Assembly: GCF_050586465.1 (NCBI RefSeq)
Contig: NZ_JBOCEG010000002.1
Span: forward strand, 372,001 to 436,000
Length of the DNA stretch: 64,000 bases
Origin: CAJXYS01 sp913063035
GTDB lineage: Bacteria > Pseudomonadota > Alphaproteobacteria > Rhodobacterales > Rhodobacteraceae
Reading direction: 5' to 3'
How positions within the stretch are numbered: position 1 is the first letter of the stretch; every line of letters begins with the position of its first letter. Positions 42,447-50,948 of this stretch are shown here, piece by piece. Under the pieces are notes generated by a model. It ran no database searches. It saw only the letters and a list, made by a program, of their open reading frames with translations, and was not told where the DNA came from. The position numbers were made by a program, and so were the translations under genes.

Positions 42447-43577
42447 TCAGAGATCGGCGGAAAACTCCTCGGCCAGGGCCCGCATCACCGCGTGATAGGC
42501 CGCGGCGTCGTCGGCGCCGCCGTCGCGGGCCGCCGCGAAGACGCGGCGCTGCCGCCTGGCGCTGGTGCCCGCGGCCAGGATGTCGCGGGCGGCCTCGACC
42601 TCGGCCAGGCAGCCGAGCGCCTCGGCGTCTTCCTCCACCAGCGCGATCAGCTCCTCGACCAGCACCGAGAAGGGCACCACGGCGCCGCGGCCGAAATCGA
42701 TCAGGCCTTCCTCGGTGCCGTAGCGCTGCGCGCGCCAGCGGTTCTCGCCCACGAGAAAGGTGTCGTAGATCCGCCAGCGCTGGTTCGCGACCCGCAGCCG
42801 CCAGAGCATCCGCATGATGCATTGCGTCAGCGCCGCGATCGACAGCGTGTGCTCGAGCCGGGGCGAGACGTCGCAGATCCGGCTCTCCAGCGTCGGGAAG
42901 CGGGCCGAGGGGCGCATGTCCCACCAGATCTTGGTGGTGTCCTCGATGATCCCGGTGCCGACGATCGTCCCGGTCGAGCGCGCGTATTCCGAATGGCTGG
43001 CGAAGCGCGGCGGCAGCCCGGTGCGCGGCAGGTTGTCGAAGACCGTCAGGCGGTAGCTGGCAAGCCCGGTGTCTTGGCCCTGCCAGAAGGGCGACGAGGT
43101 CGAGAGCGCCAGCAGATGCGGCAAGAAATAGGTGAACTGGTTCATCAGGTCGATCCGCATCTCGTCGGATTCGACGCCCACATGCACATGCATCCCGCAG
43201 ATCAGCATCCGCCGCGCCACCCCCGCGAGATCGCGGTCGAGCGCGTTGTAGCGGTCGCGGTCGGTGTGATGCTGGGTCTTCCAGTCGGCGGTCGGGTGGC
43301 AGGAGACCGCGAGCGGCGCCAGCCCGTGGCGCGCGGCGATCCGCGCGATCGTGGCGCGCAGCCGCTTCAGCTCGTCGCGGGCGCCGGGGATATCGCGGCA
43401 GACCCGCGTTCCGACCTCCACCTGGCATTGCAGGAACTCGGGGCTGACCTGGTCCTGCAGCTCCGCGCGGTATTCCTCGATCAGCCCCTCGGGTGCCTCG
43501 GCCAGGTCCATCGTCTCGGCGTCGACGAGGAGGTATTCCTCTTCGAGGCCCAGGGTGAAGCTTGGAATGATGCTCAT
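42447..43577 (-). CDS. Carboxylate-amine ligase, GCS2/YbdK family
   Basis: A 376-residue ATP-dependent ligase of the glutamate-cysteine ligase 2 family. The N-terminal FTLGLEEEYLLVD motif (Glu triad for metal-ATP), HVHVGVES (about 145-152) and RPSARFPTLESRICDVSPRL are intact. E. coli YbdK has weak glutamate-cysteine ligase activity; the true substrate of most members is unknown. It sits between mmsA and the isobutyryl-CoA operon on the same strand but has a terminator upstream and its own spacer, so a role in valine breakdown is not implied. Start at MSIIPSFTLGLEEE. Confidence 0.9.
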   Translation of the reverse strand: MSIIPSFTLGLEEEYLLVDAETMDLAEAPEGLIEEYRAELQDQVSPEFLQCQVEVGTRVCRDIPGARDELKRLRATIARIAARHGLAPLAVSCHPTADWKTQHHTDRDRYNALDRDLAGVARRMLICGMHVHVGVESDEMRIDLMNQFTYFLPHLLALSTSSPFWQGQDTGLASYRLTVFDNLPRTGLPPRFASHSEYARSTGTIVGTGIIEDTTKIWWDMRPSARFPTLESRICDVSPRLEHTLSIAALTQCIMRMLWRLRVANQRWRIYDTFLVGENRWRAQRYGTEEGLIDFGRGAVVPFSVLVEELIALVEEDAEALGCLAEVEAARDILAAGTSARRQRRVFAAARDGGADDAAAYHAVMRALAEEFSADL

Positions 43578-43635
43578 CCGCCCGTCCCTCCGCTGCCGCC
43601 GGTCCATGAAAGCAGAGCCCCGGCCAGCCGACAAG

Positions 43636-43660
43636 AAAAAGGGCGCCGCGGCGGGCGCCC
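43636..43660 (-). terminator. Terminator downstream of mmsA
   Basis: GGGCGCC (43641-43647) pairs with GGCGCCC (43654-43660), loop GCGGCG; on the minus strand it is followed by five T residues (plus-strand A at 43636-43640). It should end the mmsA transcript before the ligase gene. Confidence 0.8.
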
Positions 43661-43674
43661 TCTCCAAGTGGTCC

Positions 43675-43693
43675 AAATATCCCCGCCGGAGGC
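43675..43693 (+). repeat. Dispersed intergenic 19-nt element, copy 2
   Basis: Identical core AAATATCCCCGCCGGAGGC in the 3' spacer of mmsA, 27 nt past its stop on the minus strand. Here the strong hairpin (the mmsA terminator) lies on the other side of the core compared with copies 1 and 3. Confidence 0.7.
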
Positions 43694-43719
43694 ACGGATC
43701 CCCCGGCCGGCGGCTTGCG

Positions 43720-45219
43720 TCAGTCCATCTGCTTGAAATGGAACTCGCCGCCCTCCTTGATGCCCGAGAACCAGCGCTCGGTCACGGTCTTGGTCCGGGT
43801 GTAGAAGCGGAAGGCGTCCGGGCCGTACTGGTTCAGGTCGCCGAAGGCCGATTTCTTCCACCCGCCGAAGGTGTGGTAGCTGAGCGGCACCGGGATCGGG
43901 AAGTTGATCCCGACCATGCCCACATTGACGCGGTGGGCGAAGTCGCGGGCGGTGTCGCCATCCGAGGTGAAGATCGCGGTGCCGTTGCCATAGGGGTTGT
44001 CCATGGTCAGCCGGAGCGCGTCCTCGTAGCTCTCGGCGCGCACCTGGCTCAGCACGGGGCCGAAGATCTCTTCCTTGTAGATGTCCATGTCCGGCGTGAC
44101 CCGGTCGAAGAGCGAGGGTCCGATGAAGAAACCGGTCTCGTAGCCCTGCAGCCGGAAATCGCGCCCGTCCACGAGCAGTTCGGCGCCCTGGTCCACGCCG
44201 CTGTCGATGAGCCCGCGGATGCGCTCCTCGGCCTGCTTGGTGATGACGGGGCCGTAATCCACGTCCGCGCCGGCGGTGTAGGGGCCGACCTTCAGCTTCT
44301 CGATCCGCGGCACCAGCCGCTCGACCAGCGCGTCGGCGGTCTTCTCGCCGACCGGCACCGCGACCGAGATCGCCATGCAGCGTTCGCCCGCCGCGCCGTA
44401 GCCCGCGCCCACCAGCGCGTCGGCCGCCTTGTCGAGATCGGCGTCGGGCATGACGATCATGTGGTTCTTGGCGCCGCCGAAGCATTGCGCGCGCTTGCCG
44501 TTCGTGGCCGCGCGGCCGTAGATGTATTGCGCGATCGGTGTGGATCCGACGAAGCCCACGGCCTGGATCGTCTCGTTGTCGAGGATCGCGTCCACGGCTT
44601 CCTTGTCGCCGTTGACGACCTGCAGCACGCCCTTGGGCAGGCCGGCTTCCTCGATCAGCTCGACGAGCCGGAGTGCGGTCGACGGGCAGCGCTCCGACGG
44701 CTTCAGGATCATCGCGTTGCCGCAGGCCAGCGCCGGCGCCATCTTCCAGAGCGGGATCATCGCCGGGAAGTTGAACGGCGTGATGCCCGCGACCACGCCG
44801 AGCGGCTGGCGCATCGAGTAGAGATCGATGCCCGGCCCGCCGTCATCGGTGAACTCGCCCTTGAGCATGTGCGGCGCGCCCATGCAGACCTCGACCACCT
44901 CGAGCCCGCGCTGCACGTCGCCGCGCCCGTCGGGCAGGGTCTTGCCGTGCTCGCGGCTGACCAGTTCGGCCAGCTCGTCCATGTGGTCGTTGATGAGCTG
45001 GCCGAACTTCATCATCACCCGTGCGCGGCGCTGCGGATTGGTCGCGGCCCAGCCTTTCTGGGCCTCGGCGGCGACGGCCACGGCGGCGTCGAGCTCGGCC
45101 TTCGTGGCCAGCGGCACGCGGGCCTGGACCTCGCCGGTGGCCGGGTTGAACACGTCGGAGAACCGGCCCGACGCGCCCTTGACGCGTTTGCCGTCGATGT
45201 AATGCGTAAGTTCTTCCAT
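43720..45219 (-). CDS. mmsA: Methylmalonate-semialdehyde dehydrogenase (CoA-acylating)
   Basis: A 499-residue aldehyde dehydrogenase that converts methylmalonate semialdehyde to propionyl-CoA in valine degradation (and the malonate analogue to acetyl-CoA). The catalytic Cys281 lies in YGAAGERCMAISVAVPVG, the MmsA-type signature, and GITPFNFPAMIPLWKMAPAL, FVGSTPIAQYIY and KNHMIVMPDADLDKA fit the CoA-acylating subfamily; the usual ALDH general-base Glu is replaced, as expected. GGGAGAG precedes the ATG. It is divergent from a LysR gene, the probable regulator. Confidence 0.96.
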   Translation of the reverse strand: MEELTHYIDGKRVKGASGRFSDVFNPATGEVQARVPLATKAELDAAVAVAAEAQKGWAATNPQRRARVMMKFGQLINDHMDELAELVSREHGKTLPDGRGDVQRGLEVVEVCMGAPHMLKGEFTDDGGPGIDLYSMRQPLGVVAGITPFNFPAMIPLWKMAPALACGNAMILKPSERCPSTALRLVELIEEAGLPKGVLQVVNGDKEAVDAILDNETIQAVGFVGSTPIAQYIYGRAATNGKRAQCFGGAKNHMIVMPDADLDKAADALVGAGYGAAGERCMAISVAVPVGEKTADALVERLVPRIEKLKVGPYTAGADVDYGPVITKQAEERIRGLIDSGVDQGAELLVDGRDFRLQGYETGFFIGPSLFDRVTPDMDIYKEEIFGPVLSQVRAESYEDALRLTMDNPYGNGTAIFTSDGDTARDFAHRVNVGMVGINFPIPVPLSYHTFGGWKKSAFGDLNQYGPDAFRFYTRTKTVTERWFSGIKEGGEFHFKQMD

Positions 45220-45297
45220 GGCACTCTCCCTGGGACTGTGAGGCTGTCGCCACCCTAGTCTTGCGTTTTTGTTCCGAAAAGACGAAACACGCCAAAA

Positions 45298-45314
45298 GCG
45301 TTTTGCAAAAATGC
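45298..45314. promoter_or_regulatory. Near-palindrome in the mmsA/LysR divergent promoter region
   Basis: TTTTGCAAAA (45301-45310) is a perfect 10-bp palindrome inside the longer imperfect one GCGTTTTGCAAAAATGC (45298-45314), directly before the LysR start. GTTTTGCAA is shared with the acyl-CoA dehydrogenase promoter. A CGTTTTTG stretch 45 nt upstream (about 45264-45271) is an inverted partial match. Typical of a LysR-type binding site, but unproven. Confidence 0.5.
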
Positions 45315-45323
45315 AGGCATGCT

Positions 45324-46226
45324 ATGGCGCGCGATCTGCGCTGGGACGATATCCGGGTCTTTCTCGCGGTGGCGCGGCGCGAGAGCCTTTCGGCGGCCGG
45401 CCGCGCGCTGCGGCTCGATCCCGCGACGGTGGGCCGGCGCGTCCAGCGGCTCGAGGAGGCGCTCGGCGCCCGGCTTTTCGTGAAATCGCCGCAGGGCTAC
45501 GCGCTGTCGGAGGCCGGGCAGGGCTTCCTCGCCCATGCGGGGGCCGTGGAACAGGCGGTGACCGGCGCGCTGGAAGAGACACGCGGCGATCCGGACCTGC
45601 TGACCGGCTCGATCCGCATCGGCGCACCGGATGGCTGCGCGACCTTCCTGTTGCCGCAGGTCACCGCGGCGATCTGCGATGCGAACCCGGGGCTCGAGGT
45701 GCAGATCGTGGCGCTGCCGCGGGTCTTCAACCTCTCCAAGCGCGAGGCCGACATGGCGATCGGCGTGTCGCGCCCGACGGCGGGGCGGCTGACCGTGCAG
45801 AAGCTGACGGATTACCAGCTGCACCTGGTGGGCGCGCGGTCCTATCTCGACGCGCATCCCCCGATCCGCCGGCGCGCGGACCTCGAGGGGCACCGGCTCG
45901 TCGGCTATATTCCCGACATGATCTACGACACGGAACTGGACTACCTGGCCGAGACCGGCGCCGAGCGGGTGGCGCTGGCCTCCAACAGCGTGACGGTGCA
46001 GCTGAACTGGGTGCGCCAGGGGGCCGGCCTGGCCGTCGTCCACGATTTCGCGATGGCCGGGCAGGGCGATCTCTGCAAGGTGCTGCCGGGCGAGATCGCG
46101 CTCACCCGCAGCTTCTACCTGATCCGCCATGCCGACGATCGCCGGGTCGAACGCCTCAACCGCTTCGCCGATCAGCTGGCGGCGGGGCTCCGCGCCGAGG
46201 TGGCCCGGCGCGAACGGCTGACTTGA
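45324..46226 (+). CDS. LysR family transcriptional regulator
   Basis: A 300-residue regulator with an N-terminal winged helix-turn-helix (DIRVFLAVARRESLSAAGRALRLDPATVGRRVQRLEEALGARLF) and a C-terminal periplasmic-binding-like effector domain (about 90-295). It is divergent from mmsA with 104 bp between the starts, the classic LysR target layout, so mmsA and perhaps the whole valine set are likely targets. The start MARDLRWDDIRV was chosen over a longer frame because the DNA-binding domain begins there. Confidence 0.92.
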   Translation: MARDLRWDDIRVFLAVARRESLSAAGRALRLDPATVGRRVQRLEEALGARLFVKSPQGYALSEAGQGFLAHAGAVEQAVTGALEETRGDPDLLTGSIRIGAPDGCATFLLPQVTAAICDANPGLEVQIVALPRVFNLSKREADMAIGVSRPTAGRLTVQKLTDYQLHLVGARSYLDAHPPIRRRADLEGHRLVGYIPDMIYDTELDYLAETGAERVALASNSVTVQLNWVRQGAGLAVVHDFAMAGQGDLCKVLPGEIALTRSFYLIRHADDRRVERLNRFADQLAAGLRAEVARRERLT

Positions 46227-46285
46227 CAGGTCGTCGGGGTCTGGGCGACGCTTCGCCGATAACATGACAAGAACGGGAGGCGCAG

Positions 46286-46720
46286 ATGCTGGTCCGGCAG
46301 ATCCTGAAGGCGAAAGGGAGCGGCGAGATCGCCACCATCGCGCCGGGGGCGACGGTGAAGGAGGCGGCCGAGATGCTCTCGGTCAAGCGTATCGGCGCGG
46401 TGATCGTGTCCGAGGACGGGGCGGTGCCGCTGGGGATCCTCTCCGAACGCGACATCGTGCGCGAGCTCGGGGCCCGGGGGCCGTCCTGCATGAGCGAGAT
46501 GGTGCGCGAGATGATGACGGCCGAGCTGGTCGGCTGCACGCTCGACGAGGGATCGGACCAGGTGATGGCCCGCATGACCGAGGGCCGCTTCCGCCACATG
46601 CCGGTCATGGCGGATGGCCAGATGGTCGGGCTGATCTCCATCGGGGACGTGGTCAAGGCGCGGCTTTCCGAGCTCAGCATGGAAAAAGAGGCGCTGCAGG
46701 GCATGATCATGGGCCACTGA
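46286..46720 (+). CDS. CBS-domain pair protein
   Basis: A 144-residue protein of two tandem CBS domains (about 8-62 and 74-130) with nothing else fused. The motifs VKEAAEMLSVKRIGAVIVSEDGAVPLGILSERDIVR and QVMARMTEGRFRHMPVMADGQMVGLISIGDVVKARL are typical; such modules bind AMP, ATP or SAM as energy sensors. The partner protein is unknown. GGGAGG precedes the ATG. It is followed by a hairpin and a dispersed repeat. Confidence 0.92.
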   Translation: MLVRQILKAKGSGEIATIAPGATVKEAAEMLSVKRIGAVIVSEDGAVPLGILSERDIVRELGARGPSCMSEMVREMMTAELVGCTLDEGSDQVMARMTEGRFRHMPVMADGQMVGLISIGDVVKARLSELSMEKEALQGMIMGH

Positions 46721-46785
46721 GCGGCGGCGCGCCGGGTGCGCGCCACGCCTGTCTCTCGCGCCCCCCTCGCGGGGGACGCTCGGGG

Positions 46786-46804
46786 GCCTCCGGCGGGGAT
46801 ATTT
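46786..46804 (-). repeat. Dispersed intergenic 19-nt element, copy 3 (inverted), with adjacent hairpin
   Basis: The identical 19-nt core in inverse orientation, 65 nt past the CBS stop. A hairpin CCCCC (46762-46766), loop TCGC, GGGGG (46771-46775) sits beside it, on the same relative side as in copy 1. Confidence 0.7.
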
Positions 46805-46895
46805 CCGGAACGGTGAAGCACCGGGCGCATCCCCCCTTGCATTCGCGCGGGCAATATTGTTGCGTGCGCCCGTGACAGAGCAGCGGGGGGATCCC

Positions 46896-47393
46896 ATGCG
46901 CACCGGACTCTATCCCGGAACCTTCGACCCGATGACGCTCGGGCATGTGGACATCATCCGGCGGGCCTGCACGCTGGTCGACCGGCTCGTGATCGGCGTC
47001 GCGATCAACCGCGACAAGGGCCCGCTCTTCGATCTTGAGGAGCGCGTGCGCATGATCGAGGAGGAATGCGCCCGGCTGACGCGGGTCAACGGCACCGAGA
47101 TCATCGCCCATCCCTTCGAGAACCTGCTGATCGACTGCGCCCATGACGTCGGCGCCAGCATGATCATCCGCGGTCTGCGCGCGGTCTCGGATTTCGAGTA
47201 CGAGTTCCAGATGGTGGGCATGAACCGCGCCCTCGACGACAGCGTCGAGACGGTCTTCCTGATGGCCGATGCCAAGAACCAGGCGATCGCCTCGCGGCTG
47301 GTGAAGGAAATCGCCCGGCTCGGCGGCGACGTATCGAAATTCGTGACGCCGACGGTGGACGCGGCGCTGCGGCAGAAGTTCGCGAAGGACTGA
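46896..47393 (+). CDS. coaD: Phosphopantetheine adenylyltransferase
   Basis: A 165-residue hexameric enzyme that transfers AMP from ATP to 4'-phosphopantetheine, the penultimate step of coenzyme A synthesis. The nucleotidyltransferase motif LYPGTFDPMTLGH (His17) and the RGLRAVSDFEYEFQMVGMNRAL segment are complete. The start MRTGLYPGTFDP was chosen because it is the family N-terminus; a 13-codon extension is not conserved. The PPIase genes follow 64 nt later on the same strand. Confidence 0.97.
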   Translation: MRTGLYPGTFDPMTLGHVDIIRRACTLVDRLVIGVAINRDKGPLFDLEERVRMIEEECARLTRVNGTEIIAHPFENLLIDCAHDVGASMIIRGLRAVSDFEYEFQMVGMNRALDDSVETVFLMADAKNQAIASRLVKEIARLGGDVSKFVTPTVDAALRQKFAKD

Positions 47394-47457
47394 TCGCGGG
47401 GCTTTCCCTCGGCGTCGCCCCGGCCTAGGTTTCAAGCGGACCAGGCAAGGAGTGGAC

Positions 47458-47973
47458 ATGGCCGATTACAAGGATCCCGAGAACACCGTCGTCATCGAGC
47501 TCAGGCACGGGCCGGTGGCGATCGAGCTGCTGCCCGACGTGGCGCCCAGGCATGTCGAACGCATGAAGGAACTGGCCCGTGCCGGCGCCTATGACGACGT
47601 GATCTTTCATCGCGTGATCGAGGGCTTCATGGCGCAGACCGGCGACGTGGCCCATGGCAATGCCGGGAAGGGCGCCGACCTGCACCGCGCGGGCACCGGT
47701 GGCTCGGATCTGCCGGATCTGCCGGCCGAGTTCTCGAAGCTGCCCCATGACCGCGGCACGCTGGGCGCGGCGCGCTCGGCCAATCCGAATTCCGCCAATT
47801 CCCAGTTCTTCATCAACTTCTCGGACAATCACTTCCTGAATGGCCAGTACACGGTCTATGGGCGGGTGATCTCCGGGATGGAGCATGTGGATGCCATCAC
47901 CCGCGGCGAGCCGCCGCGCAATCCCGACCGCATGATCAGGGTCCGTGTCGCCGCGGATATCGCCGATGCGTAG
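47458..47973 (+). CDS. Cyclophilin-type peptidylprolyl isomerase, cytosolic
   Basis: A 171-residue cyclophilin without a signal peptide. The catalytic Arg is in FHRVIEGFMAQTGD, and SANSQFFINFSDNHFLNGQYTVYGRV is the conserved active-site strand. AAGGAG lies 4 nt before the ATG; an in-frame GTG 6 nt upstream is less likely. It overlaps by 8 nt the start of a second cyclophilin that has a signal peptide, so one transcript makes a cytosolic and an exported isomerase. Confidence 0.94.
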   Translation: MADYKDPENTVVIELRHGPVAIELLPDVAPRHVERMKELARAGAYDDVIFHRVIEGFMAQTGDVAHGNAGKGADLHRAGTGGSDLPDLPAEFSKLPHDRGTLGAARSANPNSANSQFFINFSDNHFLNGQYTVYGRVISGMEHVDAITRGEPPRNPDRMIRVRVAADIADA

Positions 47974-48532
47974 GATCCTGGGCGCCCTGGCCGGGCTGGT
48001 CCTGATGGCGGGACCGGCGCTGGCCGACGACGAGAACACGCTGGTGATCACCGTCGCCGGCAGCACCGAGGGCACGGTCGAGATCGCGCTCTTGCCCGAT
48101 GTGGCGCCGAACCATGTCGCGCAGATCAAGACGCTGGCCCGCGCGGGGCACTATGACGGCGTGGTGTTCCACCGCGTGATCGAGGGCTTCATGGCGCAGA
48201 CCGGCGACGTCGCCTTCGGCAAGCGCGGCGGAGACACCGCGCGCGCGGGCATGGGCGGCTCGGAGCTGCCGGATCTCGCGGCGGAGTTCTCGCGGCTGCC
48301 CTTTGTCGAGGGCGTCGTCGGCATGGCGCGGTCGCAGGATCCGGACAGCGCCAATTCGCAGTTCTTCATCATGTTCGACCGCGCGCCCCACCTGAACGGG
48401 CAATACACCGTGGTGGGCCGCGTCACCGACGGCATGGAGGTCGTGCACGCGATCAGGAAGGGGCAGGGCCGCAACGGGGCCGTCAGCGATCCCGACTACA
48501 TGGAAAGCGTCCGCGTGAAGGCGGACATGTAG
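47966..48532 (+). CDS. Cyclophilin-type peptidylprolyl isomerase, exported
   Basis: A 188-residue paralogue of the preceding gene with a signal peptide (about 1-20, cleavage after ALA), hence periplasmic. The active site FHRVIEGFMAQTGDVAF and SANSQFFIMFDRAPHLNGQYTVVGRV closely resemble the upstream copy, indicating tandem duplication. The ATG lies inside the last codons of the first gene (47966-47973). The enzyme likely helps fold envelope proteins. Confidence 0.94.
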   Translation: MRRILGALAGLVLMAGPALADDENTLVITVAGSTEGTVEIALLPDVAPNHVAQIKTLARAGHYDGVVFHRVIEGFMAQTGDVAFGKRGGDTARAGMGGSELPDLAAEFSRLPFVEGVVGMARSQDPDSANSQFFIMFDRAPHLNGQYTVVGRVTDGMEVVHAIRKGQGRNGAVSDPDYMESVRVKADM

Positions 48533-48560
48533 CCACACGGGCGGACAACACCGCGTGAGG

Positions 48561-48584
48561 AGGGCTGTGCCGGGGCACGGCCCT
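48561..48584 (+). terminator. Candidate terminator after the cyclophilin pair
   Basis: An 11-bp stem (48561-48571 with 48574-48584, one G-U pair) with a 2-nt centre, 28 nt after the stop. The following CTGTCATTCT has few T residues, so strength is uncertain. Confidence 0.5.
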
Positions 48585-48622
48585 CTGTCATTCTGGACGC
48601 GTCCATCGTCCGGGAGAGACCC

Positions 48623-49600
48623 ATGCGCCTTGATCGCCTTGATCGCCTTGCCGCCGGCCTCGCCGCCGCCCTTGTCCTGGCCACTGCCGCGCCCGCCCAG
48701 GTCGCCTCGTGGGAGCGCGAATGGCCCAGGACGGATTTCGAGACCTCCGCCGTGCCCTTTTCCGAGATCGTCTCGGGCGGCCCACCGAAGGACGGTATTC
48801 CCGCGATCTGGGAGCCGTCCTTCATCCCGGTCGCCGAAGAGGATCGGCTGACCGGCCGCGAGCCGGTGATCACGCTGGAGATCGACGGCGCGGCACCGCG
48901 CGCCTATCCGATACGCTACCTCACCTGGCATGAGATCGTGAACGACAGGGTCGGCGGCACGCCGGTTGCCGTGACCTTCTGCCCGCTCTGCAATTCGGGC
49001 ATCGTCTTCGACCGGCGGGTGGACGGGGCGCTGCGCACCTTCGGCGTTTCGGGCAAGCTGCGCCATTCCGACATGATCATGTATGACCGCGAGACCGAGA
49101 GCTGGTGGCAACAGGCGCTGGGCGAAGGCATCGTCGGGCATCATACCGGCGACGAACTCGCGCAGCTGCCGTCCTGGATGGAAAGCTGGCAGGCCTTCCG
49201 TGCCCGCAATCCCGAGGGCCTGGTCATGGACCAGCCGGACGCGCGCCGCCCCTATGGCGAAAACCCCTATGTCAGCTATGACAGCGGGCGGCCGTTTCTC
49301 TATTCCGGCGAGATGCCGCCCCATGACATCCCGCCCACGGCGCGGGTGGTGAAGGTGGGCGAACGCGCCTGGCCGCTGACACGGGTCCGCGCGGCGGCGC
49401 CGCTCAGCGAGGCCGGGGTGACGATCACCTGGGCCGCGGGCCAGGCCTCGGCGCTGGACACGCGCGACATCGGCGCGGGGCGCGAGGTCGGCAATATACG
49501 GGTCCGGGATGCCGCGGGCCGGGACGTGGCCCATGACGTGATGTTCGCCTTCGCCTTCCACGCCTTCCACCCGAACGGGCAGTGGATGCTGGGCGAGTAG
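48623..49600 (+). CDS. DUF3179 domain-containing exported protein
   Basis: A 325-residue protein with a signal peptide (about 1-25, ending APA-Q). The DUF3179 domain spans about 50-315, with the hallmark VAVTFCPLCNSGIVFDR; Cys120 and Cys123 form a CxxC-type pair that could bind metal or be redox-active in the periplasm. The function is unknown. The first codons contain a short tandem repeat (LDRLDRLA). It is convergent with tyrS, 25 nt from its stop. Confidence 0.9.
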   Translation: MRLDRLDRLAAGLAAALVLATAAPAQVASWEREWPRTDFETSAVPFSEIVSGGPPKDGIPAIWEPSFIPVAEEDRLTGREPVITLEIDGAAPRAYPIRYLTWHEIVNDRVGGTPVAVTFCPLCNSGIVFDRRVDGALRTFGVSGKLRHSDMIMYDRETESWWQQALGEGIVGHHTGDELAQLPSWMESWQAFRARNPEGLVMDQPDARRPYGENPYVSYDSGRPFLYSGEMPPHDIPPTARVVKVGERAWPLTRVRAAAPLSEAGVTITWAAGQASALDTRDIGAGREVGNIRVRDAAGRDVAHDVMFAFAFHAFHPNGQWMLGE

Positions 49601-49625
49601 GGCCGGGCGCCCGGCCCGGGCCCCG

Positions 49626-50879
49626 CTAGTCGCCCAGCGTCACCAGCGCGTGGCGCTTCTTGCCGGCCGACAGCTTGAGCGGCGCGGCGAGCCGCGCGGC
49701 GTCCACCATCTGCCCGGCGTCGGTCACCGGCGCGTCGTCGAGCCGCGCGCCGCCCTCGGCGATGAGCCGCTTGGCGTCCTTGCCGGATTTCGCCAGCCCC
49801 GAGCGCACGAAGAGCTGCACTACCGAGATGCCGTCGCCGATCTCGCCGGCCGAGAGCGCCAGCCTCGGCAGGTCGTCGCCCGCGCCGCCCTTCTCGAAGA
49901 CCTCGCGCGCCGTCGCCTCGGCGGCGGCGGCGGCCTCGGCCCCGTGGGCGAGCGTCGTCACCTCGTTGGCCAGGCGGATCTTGGCCGCGTTGATCTCGGC
50001 CCCCGAGAGCGCGCCCAGCCGTGCGCATTCCTCGACCGGAAGCTCGGTGTAGAGTTTCAGGAACCGGCCGACATCGGCATCGGCGGTGTTGCGCCAGAAC
50101 TGCCAGAACTCGTAAGGGCTGCGCATGTCGGCGTTCAGCCAGATCGCCCCGTCGGCGGTCTTGCCCATCTTCTTGCCGTCCGCGGTTGTCAGCAGCGGCG
50201 AGGTCAGCCCGAACACCTCGTGATCGGCCACGCGGCGGGTCAGGTCGATGCCGTTGACGATGTTGCCCCACTGATCCGACCCGCCCATCTGCAGCCGGCA
50301 GCCGTAGCGGCGGTAGAGCTCCAGGAAGTCATAGGCCTGGAGGATCATGTAGTTGAACTCGAGGAACGACAGCGACTGCTCGCGGTCGATGCGTGATTTC
50401 ACGCTCTCGAAGGCGAGCATCCGGTTCACGCTGAAATGCCGGCCGATATCGCGCAGGAACTCGAGGTAGTTCAGCTCGTCCAGCCACTCCGCGTTGTCGA
50501 GCATCAGCGCGTCGGTCGCGCCGTGGCCGAAGGTGACGTAGCTGCGGAAAACCTCCTTGATACCGGCGATGTTGTCCGCGATCTGGGGGCCGGTCAGAAG
50601 CGGGCGCTCATCGGCGCGGAAGCTGGGATCGCCCACCTTGGTGGTGCCGCCGCCCATCAGCACGAGCGGCTTGTGACCGGTCTTTTGCAGCCAGCGCAGC
50701 ATCATGATCTGGATCAGACTGCCCACATGCAGCGAGCGCGCCGTCGCGTCGAAGCCGATATAGGCCGGCACGATGCCCACCGCCATGGCCTCGTCGAGCC
50801 CCTGGAGATCGGTGCAGTCGGCCAGGAAGCCGCGCTCTTGCATGACATGCAGGAACTCGGATTTGGGGTGGTAGGTCAT
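49626..50879 (-). CDS. tyrS: Tyrosyl-tRNA synthetase
   Basis: A 417-residue class I synthetase that charges tRNA-Tyr. The ATP-binding HIGH motif appears as HVGS in ARSLHVGSLIQIMML, and the KMSKS loop as KKMGKT; YGCRLQMGGSDQWGNI binds tyrosine. A C-terminal S4-like RNA-binding domain (about 350-417) is present. The start MTYHPKSEFLHVM is the family N-terminus; another ATG five codons upstream (50894) is possible. Divergent from anmK. Confidence 0.95.
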   Translation of the reverse strand: MTYHPKSEFLHVMQERGFLADCTDLQGLDEAMAVGIVPAYIGFDATARSLHVGSLIQIMMLRWLQKTGHKPLVLMGGGTTKVGDPSFRADERPLLTGPQIADNIAGIKEVFRSYVTFGHGATDALMLDNAEWLDELNYLEFLRDIGRHFSVNRMLAFESVKSRIDREQSLSFLEFNYMILQAYDFLELYRRYGCRLQMGGSDQWGNIVNGIDLTRRVADHEVFGLTSPLLTTADGKKMGKTADGAIWLNADMRSPYEFWQFWRNTADADVGRFLKLYTELPVEECARLGALSGAEINAAKIRLANEVTTLAHGAEAAAAAEATAREVFEKGGAGDDLPRLALSAGEIGDGISVVQLFVRSGLAKSGKDAKRLIAEGGARLDDAPVTDAGQMVDAARLAAPLKLSAGKKRHALVTLGD

Positions 50880-50948
50880 CGGCTTTCGGTCCATTCTCAG
50901 GGGTCTGGCGCCCCTGTCATATAGGGGGCGGGGACAAAGGAAAAGGCC

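Noticed and set aside
48628..48651. Short tandem repeat at the start of the DUF3179 gene
   Set aside because: Only two and a half copies of 9 nt within the signal-peptide codons; a trivial slippage tract.
50600..50760. HVGS in place of the HIGH motif in TyrS
   Set aside because: Variants of this motif are common in tyrosyl-tRNA synthetases and all other active-site motifs are intact, so it does not indicate loss of function.
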